DNA from: a virus
Length of the DNA: 28,994 nucleotides
IMG/VR virus record: IMGVR_UViG_3300005264_000072
Location: 1 to 28,994 of that record
Direction: 5' to 3' (one strand)
Part shown: one piece after another, positions 23,583-28,994 of the stretch
Numbering within the stretch: position 1 is the stretch's first letter
Layout of the letters: each line of letters starts with the position of its first letter
The notes under the pieces: generated by a model
Database searches by the model: none
Told to the model about the DNA's origin: nothing
What the model saw: only the letters and a program-made list of their open reading frames with translations
Position numbers and translations under genes: made by a program

Positions 23583-23853
23583 TGAAAGAGCAACGCCACC
23601 CAATCTTGCAACCAACGGATATAGTGCTGCATTAAGTAGTAATGGAGACAAGATATTTATTGGTTCATACAATTATTCACCATTTTTTAAGGCATATAGC
23701 GCCAGCTCTCAAACAGAATATGAAATAACATTTGATTCTCCTCCTGCGGATGGTCTTCCTATAACAGCAGACTATACAGTAGATGGTATACACAAAACAG
23801 ATCAGTATGTTGTAGATGTATCATGTTCTATCCAATTTGGTGAAGGAGTTTAA
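23320..23853 (+). CDS. Tail fibre, C-terminal beta-propeller part (out of frame)
   Basis: Continues the propeller repeats of the preceding gene in another frame. The ATG at 23320 has no ribosome site, so independent translation is doubtful. It holds two near-identical repeats (KGYSVALSSDGTVLA..., PYVKVYDWNGTN) joined by a TERPTPPNLAT linker, a diverged fifth repeat (NGYSAALSSNGDKIFIGSYN), and a C-terminal beta domain ending VVDVSCSIQFGEGV. Read as the second half of one fibre split by a one-base deletion, a phase-variable switch or an assembly error. Confidence 0.7.
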   Translation: MEWYKLAEGYSVALSSDGTVLAIGLYNPAPYVKVYDWNGTNWTERPTPPNLATKGYSVALSSDGTVLAVGSYTVAPYVKVYDWNGTNCERATPPNLATNGYSAALSSNGDKIFIGSYNYSPFFKAYSASSQTEYEITFDSPPADGLPITADYTVDGIHKTDQYVVDVSCSIQFGEGV

Positions 23854-23878
23854 ATAATCTAATGAAAGGAGACAATAT

Positions 23879-25087
23879 ATGGAATTAGGTTTTGAGAATA
23901 TACAGAAGATATCGACAGGTACGAACCCAAATGTTATACAGTTTCCAGACTCTTCGGCAGAATTATTTAATCTTACTTCAGGGGATCTTTATGGAGAACC
24001 AATTAATAAACTGAATGGTGATTATTCGTCTCCCTTTTTAGAGAGTGGTAATAATGTTGCACCAGACAGTAATATTTCCTATGTATCAATAGCCACTCTT
24101 GGTGGCTTTGGTGCAATAGGCAGTTATAAAGTAGGAGATAAGCATAAATTATTAGAATATGAAGCATTGGTATCACCAGGTGCAAAAATTACATTTAATT
24201 TTAGTGCGGGCGACAGTGAACCATATAAACTAGGTACATTTTATGTTGATCGCAGTAGTTTCTCTGTATTAGATGAGACGGCATCAGCAGATGGAAGAAA
24301 CTCCATAGGGAAACTTTTAAAAGACCAAACTTTAGATGAGGGTAGTGACATTCCTTTCAGTGATCTAAGTACAGTGTTAAAGAATTTACTAGAGACAGCA
24401 AAAGTATCCAGTGATTATTACCTTGTAGAAAACACAATACTTAGCAATGGTTTTACATTTAGCCCTAAATCAACATTCTTTAGTGCAATAAAGGAAATAT
24501 TGAAAATAACTATAGATTGGAAGATGCAAGAATTAGTAGATGGTACAATTGTTATAGGCTCTCCTGAATATGCTGGATTTGATGCCAATAGTGTTTATAC
24601 TTTTACAAGAGGAACCGATGTGTTCAGTAGAAAAATTACACGTGATGATCAGTCTGCGTATAGACGTGTTTGTGTTCATGATAGTGACTGGAACATTAAA
24701 GTCTTTGAGGACGTAGTTAGTTACAGCGGTTGGAATTTACAAGCAAATAAAACACTGTATGTAGATGTCCCAAAAGGAACTTCACAAGCGGATGCAGATT
24801 TGTATGCTTTAGAGTTAGCCAATAGACTTGGTAATGTAGGCAAGATAGAAAGTTTTGTTGGGCCTTTTAGACCACATTTAACATGTGGTGATGAAGCCGT
24901 TATTGTTGATGACAATGGGAATACGTCTCTTGGTTTAATAACAGAGGTAAAGCATGATTTTGGTACAAATGGATTCTTTACACAATTTTATGTTGATAGT
25001 GGTGGAAGACTTGGGCAAGAAAGATTTTCTGATTATATTAATATGTTTAATCAGGCAGCTAGTTTGGGGGATGTTAGTTATGAATAG
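23879..25087 (+). CDS. Tail hub / baseplate-like protein (402 aa)
   Basis: Starts behind AAAGGAGACAATAT. The order of segments (a beta-rich first third with FNFSAGDSEPYKLGTFYVD, a central helical region TFFSAIKEILKITIDWKMQE, and a last third with KRITRDD-like and YVDVPKGTSQADADLYALELANRLG elements) fits the hub-fold proteins that close the tail tube (gp27/gp44-like), where domain swaps of this kind occur. The last part (CGDEAVIVDDNGN...GLITEVKHDF) also fits. No peptidoglycan-cutting motif is visible. Family assignment is tentative. Confidence 0.62.
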   Translation: MELGFENIQKISTGTNPNVIQFPDSSAELFNLTSGDLYGEPINKLNGDYSSPFLESGNNVAPDSNISYVSIATLGGFGAIGSYKVGDKHKLLEYEALVSPGAKITFNFSAGDSEPYKLGTFYVDRSSFSVLDETASADGRNSIGKLLKDQTLDEGSDIPFSDLSTVLKNLLETAKVSSDYYLVENTILSNGFTFSPKSTFFSAIKEILKITIDWKMQELVDGTIVIGSPEYAGFDANSVYTFTRGTDVFSRKITRDDQSAYRRVCVHDSDWNIKVFEDVVSYSGWNLQANKTLYVDVPKGTSQADADLYALELANRLGNVGKIESFVGPFRPHLTCGDEAVIVDDNGNTSLGLITEVKHDFGTNGFFTQFYVDSGGRLGQERFSDYINMFNQAASLGDVSYE

Positions 25088-25102
25088 TGAAGGTGAATTA
25101 AT

Positions 25103-25228
25103 ATGAATGAGGGAAGAATAGATTGTAGTTGTGGGGTAAATTTTGATTACATTACCCCCCATAACACTATAAACTGTTACAATTGCGGCAAGATACATAT
25201 AGTAGGAAAGGAGGCAAAAAATGATTAG
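25103..25228 (+). CDS. Zinc-ribbon miniprotein (41 aa)
   Basis: ATG at 25103, TAG at 25226-25228, ribosome site GAAGGTGA; the end overlaps the next gene by 8 bases. Four cysteines are spaced C-x-C (8, 10) and C-x2-C (25, 28), with a histidine at 20: IDCSCGVNFDYI...NCYNCGK, a compact zinc ribbon. Small proteins of this kind occur at the end of phage late operons; Mu Com, a zinc-finger translation activator, is one example. Similarity to Com is only by size and ligand pattern. Confidence 0.7.
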   Translation: MNEGRIDCSCGVNFDYITPHNTINCYNCGKIHIVGKEAKND

Positions 25229-26201
25229 TAAGAATATAAGTAAGCACATTGCAATATTTATATTATTTGTATTAATCACTCTTTCATTTCTTATATACTC
25301 AACAACATATGAGATTACATCAGAGGAAACGATACATCTAAATAGATTAGCAGCATTAGAATTAATAGAAGAGGACTACATCCTCTCTGTTTTAAATGAA
25401 AATTATTGTAAGGCACAGATCCAGGCAAAAGGTGTGGCAGATCGGATCAAGGCAAACAGTTATGATATTAATGGACTTAAGACCTTGGCACCAAATTCGG
25501 AGATACTTACAGACCTGAATACTTTTATAGAAGGCAAGTTTTTGAATATTGATAGTGATAGTAATGATATGTTTGTTGCAGTACACAATACAAATGCACC
25601 GACTAATGCAGAGACGAAGGTACCTTTAAAAGACAGTTTTAGTTTTGTTTTAGTAGACAAAAGTTTAGATTGCTCAGTAGCAACAGGCGCAAAAATAAGG
25701 GATTGGGAGACAGAAATTAGTGCACATGCAAATAAGGAGCTGGCACAACATACAATCGTCTCTCTTTTAAATAAACAAAATGTTCCTCTGTTCTGGCAGT
25801 TTTTACCAAGTGATATTGATACATCAAAAGTAGTGTCTGTTTCAGATATTATAGAGTTATATCATTTATATGGAATAAAAGGAATTGACGCATTTGAATT
25901 TTTGTCTCCAGTATATTTAAATGCCAGAGGGGATTTATGGGGAGAAGAATACGTGAACAACATAGGCATACGTAATGATGCATATATGCTTATAGTGGTC
26001 CAGGGATTTAAACTATCAGATGCAATCACAAGTAATTCTGTTCACAGAGAGTATCTTCAACAAATAAAACACTTTAGAGGGGATGTTATAGATAATTATA
26101 ATGTTTATCATCGTGGTAAACAATTATTATTAGTGGCACAGACAGTGATATTCTTATTGTCATTTATAGGGTTGTCAATATTACAAAAAGATTTGAGATG
26201 A
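25221..26201 (+). CDS. Membrane protein with N- and C-terminal anchors (326 aa)
   Basis: Starts behind AAGGAGGC. A first hydrophobic segment (about 9-26, IAIFILFVLITLSFLIY) follows a short basic N-terminus, and a second lies at the end (LLLVAQTVIFLLSFIGLSIL, about 302-321). The 275 residues between are soluble, with one proline/asparagine-rich loop and few cysteines. This topology places the middle domain outside the membrane. The gene lies between the hub-like gene and the holin candidates. Possible roles include host-envelope interference (superinfection exclusion) or lysis control. No family recognised. Confidence 0.7.
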   Translation: MISKNISKHIAIFILFVLITLSFLIYSTTYEITSEETIHLNRLAALELIEEDYILSVLNENYCKAQIQAKGVADRIKANSYDINGLKTLAPNSEILTDLNTFIEGKFLNIDSDSNDMFVAVHNTNAPTNAETKVPLKDSFSFVLVDKSLDCSVATGAKIRDWETEISAHANKELAQHTIVSLLNKQNVPLFWQFLPSDIDTSKVVSVSDIIELYHLYGIKGIDAFEFLSPVYLNARGDLWGEEYVNNIGIRNDAYMLIVVQGFKLSDAITSNSVHREYLQQIKHFRGDVIDNYNVYHRGKQLLLVAQTVIFLLSFIGLSILQKDLR

Positions 26202-26205
26202 TAAT

Positions 26206-26547
26206 ATGATTAATTTAATAGAGATCGCGCGAATAATTCCTTTAGTGCTACTTGGGTGCTACACAAAAGAATATTTTGATATTGTAGGAAAAAAAGAATA
26301 TTCAGAGATAGACATCAGTAAAATACTATTGAGTACTTTAGGAGTAACGGTAATAATGTATGGAATAAGCCCAATGTTAATTGATAAATATGGAGACAAT
26401 GTTTCAAGTATAATTTACTATGTTAGTGGGTTATGTAGTTATAAACTAATAAGATTTTTAATTAGTATTGATATTAAGGCAATGTTGCCTATGATAAACA
26501 ATTTAGAAGGAGAGGATGATAAAAATGACAGAGATAATAATAATTAA
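26206..26547 (+). CDS. Small membrane protein, holin candidate 1 (113 aa)
   Basis: Three likely membrane segments (IARIIPLVLLGCY, about 8-20; ILLSTLGVTVIMYGISPML, about 40-58; IIYYVSGLCSYKLIRFLI, about 69-86) and a charged C-terminus (EGEDDKNDRDNNN), the usual profile of a holin or antiholin. It overlaps the next small membrane gene. The ribosome site is weak (GAGATGATAAT), so translation may depend on coupling with the gene upstream. Confidence 0.65.
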   Translation: MINLIEIARIIPLVLLGCYTKEYFDIVGKKEYSEIDISKILLSTLGVTVIMYGISPMLIDKYGDNVSSIIYYVSGLCSYKLIRFLISIDIKAMLPMINNLEGEDDKNDRDNNN

Positions 26548-26794
26548 ATATTTAGTGATCTTACCAATTATTACTGGTTTTGGTATGGCTTTTAAAGAGT
26601 TGGATGGGGATAAATTTGACAATCAGTATATTCCATTGGTACTGCCTTTAATTGTAGGTGTACCATTAGCATTGTTACTTAGTTATATGCCTACTGTTGC
26701 AGAACCAGTAACACAGGGATTACTTATGGGATTCACAGGGGTGTTTGGACATAAAATATATAAATACATTGTAAAAAAGGATACCAATAAATAA
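26525..26794 (+). CDS. Holin candidate 2 (89 aa)
   Basis: Two to three membrane segments (YLVILPIITGFGMAF; IPLVLPLIVGVPLALLLSY; QGLLMGFTGVFGHKIYKYI) and a basic C-terminus (KKDTNK), which fits Gram-positive phage holins. ATG 26525 is preferred over 26516, because AAGGAGAGG abuts 26516 but lies 9 bases before 26525. With gene 26206 it may form a holin/antiholin pair that gives access to the wall for the endolysin encoded at 1448-2176. It ends directly before the convergent terminator. Confidence 0.75.
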   Translation: MTEIIIIKYLVILPIITGFGMAFKELDGDKFDNQYIPLVLPLIVGVPLALLLSYMPTVAEPVTQGLLMGFTGVFGHKIYKYIVKKDTNK

Positions 26795-26796
26795 AC

Positions 26797-26834
26797 AAAA
26801 AGAAGAGTTACCTATGTGTAGGGCTCTTCTTTTT
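26797..26834. terminator. Bidirectional terminator between convergent operons
   Basis: Perfect 11-bp stem AAAAAGAAGAG (26797-26807) with CTCTTCTTTTT (26824-26834). The loop itself can pair CCTA with TAGG. The A- and T-tracts give a terminator signature on both strands, stopping the rightward late operon and the leftward unit that ends at 26842. Confidence 0.93.
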
Positions 26835-26841
26835 ATTTTAC

Positions 26842-27093
26842 CTATTTACGAAATAAATATTCTGTTAGTCCACATATTGCAAATATCATTATCAATATAG
26901 TTGTCAATATACTAAACGGGGATGTGTTATTTGTGGCACTCTCTGGGAAGGTTGTAGGAAAGCCTAACCCCTCTAGTATCTTCATATTAGATGCAAATAT
27001 TCCATGTACGCTTGTCATAGTTGTCGATATTATACTTGTCAAAACAATTATAATTATTGCCGCTATCATTGTGTTTATAAATATTCTTCTCAT
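26842..27093 (-). CDS. Two-helix membrane protein (83 aa)
   Basis: Start at 27093 with AAGGAGATG 7 bases upstream. Short basic N-terminus (MRRIF), first membrane segment about 8-25 (TMIAAIIIIVLTSIIST), a polar loop with GFPTTFPESATNNTS, second membrane segment about 61-80. Last gene of the primase-helicase unit and, unlike the holin candidates, expressed from the replication side. It may be an early membrane protein, for example in exclusion of other phages, or a lysis regulator. No family recognised. Confidence 0.7.
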   Translation of the reverse strand: MRRIFINTMIAAIIIIVLTSIISTTMTSVHGIFASNMKILEGLGFPTTFPESATNNTSPFSILTTILIMIFAICGLTEYLFRK

Positions 27094-27094
27094 T

Positions 27095-27496
27095 TTACAT
27101 CTCCTTCAATAATAGTTCCCTGACTTCATCAGATATCCGTTGGTGATATATTCTATCGCATTGTTCTTCTAATATAGAACCAACTCTTTTTTTACTTGTG
27201 TCCAACCTACTTATATTCATTTCCCTACGAAAGGTATATAGTACTTCAACCAACTCTTTATTTTCCCTCCTCTTTTTCAATAGTTTTTTCAACTCATTGT
27301 ATTTGTCAACCTTAATATTTGTTGATACAGCGTCTGAAAACTCAATTTCATGGAGCATATCATTCCTTAATTTATTAAGCATCTCTGACATTTTCTTTCC
27401 TTTATCATATTCTCGTTCAACGTCAATCAAGAGAGACGACATTGTTTCAATTGACTCATTAATAAAAAATTTATTTCGTATATCAATATTCATCAT
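27095..27496 (-). CDS. Hypothetical helical protein (133 aa)
   Basis: Starts at 27496 overlapping the stop of the upstream gene (ATGA). The composition is charged and helical, with heptad-like runs in the centre (YNELKKLLKKRRENKELVEVL), so a coiled coil is likely. There is no motif for catalysis or metal binding. It ends two bases before the membrane protein gene. No function assigned. Confidence 0.72.
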   Translation of the reverse strand: MMNIDIRNKFFINESIETMSSLLIDVEREYDKGKKMSEMLNKLRNDMLHEIEFSDAVSTNIKVDKYNELKKLLKKRRENKELVEVLYTFRREMNISRLDTSKKRVGSILEEQCDRIYHQRISDEVRELLLKEM

Positions 27497-27822
27497 AATG
27501 CTGCCCCCTTAACATTGTTGATTCTTTTAAGATCATCAACTGTTAATGCCAACCCATTTAAAAATTCTGCAATGGTTGGTAGTGTTACATCCATTAAAGA
27601 ATATAATGTGTTTTCTCTTATTTCAGAAAATCCAAATACTCTCATAGATAAATCAACAAACACCCAGTCACTAATGTTTACAATTTCATAATTACCGCGG
27701 ATATTTACGCATGCCATTTTAAAAGAACTCGTAGTCATTGCTCTTAATTCATCTATTGTTGTCTCCCTAAAGTTTACATTCACCGCATCCAACACTTTTA
27801 ACCCCATTAATTTTTCAATCAT
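27493..27822 (-). CDS. Hypothetical protein (109 aa)
   Basis: Starts at 27822 within an ATGA overlap with the metallopeptidase stop, behind AGAGGAGC. Mixed alpha/beta, beginning MIEKLMGLKVLDAVNVNF, with DDLKRINNVKGAAL at the C-terminus. No known motif. The tight coupling with both neighbours suggests a shared role in the replication-side operon, but none can be named. Confidence 0.72.
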   Translation of the reverse strand: MIEKLMGLKVLDAVNVNFRETTIDELRAMTTSSFKMACVNIRGNYEIVNISDWVFVDLSMRVFGFSEIRENTLYSLMDVTLPTIAEFLNGLALTVDDLKRINNVKGAAL

Positions 27823-28223
27823 AAGATTGCTCCTCTCGTTAAAATATTCTCAAGAATATTCTCTATTTCTGTACTTGTCTCTTCAGTAGTTGCTCCTACA
27901 TCACTCATAACCTTGTACATTTTGCATATTTGTAAAGCAAGCCAATCAACAAGTACTTCATCATTTGTATAAGTTGTTAGTCCTGCTTCATGGAAAAATG
28001 CGTGTATTATTTCATGCCTAATAACCTTCTCCACAAATAAATCTGTTCTGTCAAAAGCCCCTGGATCTGCATCGTCTAATATTGATTGGTTAACAATTAA
28101 CTCTTTCGAGTATAGCTCTGCTAACCCATTTGCTTCTGCGTACTTTAATTTTGGTTTCTCATCTTCTGTTGCGTATGTTAATACATATTCCTGCCCAAGT
28201 ATATTTATTTGTTTATGTTTCAT
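27819..28223 (-). CDS. Zinc metallopeptidase-like protein (HExxH)
   Basis: 134 residues with HEIIHAFFHEAGL at about 70-82, the zinc-binding HExxH helix of ImmA/IrrE- and SprT-like peptidases; the third ligand is probably the later acidic residue in DEVLVDWLALQ. Phages often carry such small peptidases near replication genes. Possible targets are host or rival-phage repressors, which is inference. The start overlaps the stop of the primase-helicase (TAATG). Confidence 0.82.
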   Translation of the reverse strand: MKHKQINILGQEYVLTYATEDEKPKLKYAEANGLAELYSKELIVNQSILDDADPGAFDRTDLFVEKVIRHEIIHAFFHEAGLTTYTNDEVLVDWLALQICKMYKVMSDVGATTEETSTEIENILENILTRGAIL

Positions 28224-28994
28224 TATATCAACCCCTCTTCTGTTATACTCCTATAATTATCTAACTGTACTGTAGACTTGACTTCTTCCTCTGTTTCCTC
28301 TATATATTTCTCCCATCCTAATGGTCCATAAGTTACACCATCTAATTGAGTAAAACTTCTACGTTTTGTATCAAAAGATAATTGAACATAACCTAAATCT
28401 GCCGTCTCTCTTGCTTTTAAGATTCTTAGTATTCCTTCACAATTATTATATTCATCAATTGATTTAACAAATTCATCATACGCTCTTTCTATTGCTAAAA
28501 CATTGTCTGCAATATTGAATATGTCTCCTGATCCCTTAATATCTTTAAGAGTAAGTCGTTCTCCTCTATCCTTGTCTTTATTTGGATGCACAATTAATAA
28601 AACAGTTACTTTATATAGTTCTGCAAAATCTTTAAGTGTTTGTACAAAATCTTGTTGGTCTTTATATTGGCTTGCAGCGGTTGTTTTTAGTACACTCATA
28701 AGATTATCTATAACAAAATATTTAATTCCTTTCTTTATTAGTTTTACCATTGCCTCAATAACATCATTATGATGTCCACCAAGACGTTTTCTACTATACA
28801 CATATAATTTACCTTCTAACCATTCATCGATGTATTTCTGATATTTCTTTTGTGGTATTGATATATACCTTTTATTCTTTTTAACAGTCTTTAGATACCT
28901 TTCATCTTGTAAACTCTGAGTATATACCCATTCCTGGAACATATCTTTTGATAATTCACCATTAAATATAAATGTTTTAGTGTTTTGTCGTATT
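28223..28994 (-). CDS. Primase-helicase, C-terminal helicase part (continues from position 104)
   Basis: This is the helicase domain of the gene that starts at 1174. Bases 28891-28994 duplicate 1-104, so the reading frame runs through the join without interruption; the part unique to this end is about the last 222 residues. Seen: a Walker-B-like strand (YFVIDNL, near residue 449) and a conserved histidine motif (VHPNK, near residue 493), both typical of T7 gp4/DnaB-type hexameric helicases. An ATG near 28942 is only an internal methionine and not a real start. The TAA stop overlaps the ATG of the metallopeptidase gene (TAATG), which suggests translational coupling. Confidence 0.95.
   Translation of the reverse strand, partial: IRQNTKTFIFNGELSKDMFQEWVYTQSLQDERYLKTVKKNKRYISIPQKKYQKYIDEWLEGKLYVYSRKRLGGHHNDVIEAMVKLIKKGIKYFVIDNLMSVLKTTAASQYKDQQDFVQTLKDFAELYKVTVLLIVHPNKDKDRGERLTLKDIKGSGDIFNIADNVLAIERAYDEFVKSIDEYNNCEGILRILKARETADLGYVQLSFDTKRRSFTQLDGVTYGPLGWEKYIEETEEEVKSTVQLDNYRSITEEGLI
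28891..28994. repeat. Terminal redundancy, right copy
   Basis: Identical to positions 1-104; see the left copy. Removing one copy leaves a circle of 28,890 bp. Confidence 0.9.

Larger units (their letters stand above)
526..27439. repeat. Dispersed motif GAGRCGA, 37 copies by hand count
   Basis: The heptamer occurs on both strands in nearly equal numbers (19 as GAGRCGA, 18 as TCGYCTC on the plus strand). Plus-strand GAGRCGA starts: 526, 1723, 6076, 6597, 6878, 7351, 7998, 8460, 9003, 13506, 14899, 15945, 16729, 17593, 18653, 20329, 22445, 25611, 27433. TCGYCTC starts: 3354, 3753, 4109, 5753, 6338, 7244, 8625, 8859, 11315, 12142, 12761, 14759, 16488, 20129, 20677, 23159, 24026, 25756. A few (6878, 7998, 20329, 3753) form ribosome sites. 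Most lie inside genes in either orientation and use otherwise rare TCG, GTC, ACG and GCG codons. Confidence 0.85.

Noticed and set aside
23307-23672. Minus-strand repetitive frame opposite the propeller repeats
   Set aside because: It only mirrors the DNA repeats of the fibre gene; no start signals.
1-28994. Lysogeny genes, tRNAs, CRISPR arrays, insertion sequences
   Set aside because: I looked for integrase, repressor and excisionase signatures, tRNA-like cloverleaves, and regularly spaced direct repeats with unique spacers and found none. The tandem repeats present are in-frame coding repeats without spacers.

Overview
The window is an apparently complete, circularly closed genome of a small tailed phage (class Caudoviricetes). 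The last 104 bases (28891-28994) repeat the first 104, so the unit is 28,890 bp and the ends were cut inside a helicase-primase gene. The DNA is AT-rich, with strong GGAGG-type ribosome sites, sigma-A-like promoters (TTGACA, 17-base spacer, often a TGn-extended -10) and a SpoVG-family protein. Together these point to a low-GC Bacillota (Firmicutes) host. I see no integrase, repressor or attachment site, so a lytic lifestyle is the simplest reading. No tRNA, rRNA, CRISPR array or insertion sequence was found.

Layout. A divergent control region (about 6261-6887) separates two transcription directions. It holds a leftward promoter, two rightward promoters sharing a 32-bp identical core, and many TAGTCTATAA-type short repeats. 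Leftward (minus strand) lies the replication half in three promoter units: a family A DNA polymerase; then two unknown genes, a SpoVG-like protein with a PIQQ-repeat tail, a guanylate-kinase-like protein and an amidase endolysin; then a small unknown gene, the primase-helicase (across the window ends), an HExxH metallopeptidase, two unknown genes and a two-helix membrane protein. This half ends at a bidirectional terminator at 26797-26834.

Rightward (plus strand) come a small acidic protein, an EcoRI-type adenine methyltransferase without a nuclease partner, two small genes and a metallophosphoesterase. A structured, promoter-headed leader at 9662-9812 follows. The morphogenesis cluster then runs in siphovirus order: small and large terminase, SPP1-type portal, MuF-like minor head protein, GP20-type scaffold, major capsid, connector and neck proteins, tail terminator, major tail protein, tail-assembly chaperones with a -1 frameshift, a short tape measure, distal tail/baseplate proteins, a beta-propeller-like fibre interrupted by a one-base frameshift, a hub-like protein, a zinc-ribbon miniprotein, a double-anchored membrane protein and two holin candidates.

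The genome joins a T7-like replication set (Pol A plus fused primase-helicase, with the endolysin among the replication genes) to an SPP1-like head and a siphovirus tail. The most unusual signals are: a 7-base motif, GAGRCGA, found 37 times by hand count across both strands and both halves; the leader hairpin at 9736-9772, whose loop reads CCTCCTC (an anti-Shine-Dalgarno sequence); and the near-identical propeller repeats around the broken fibre frame.
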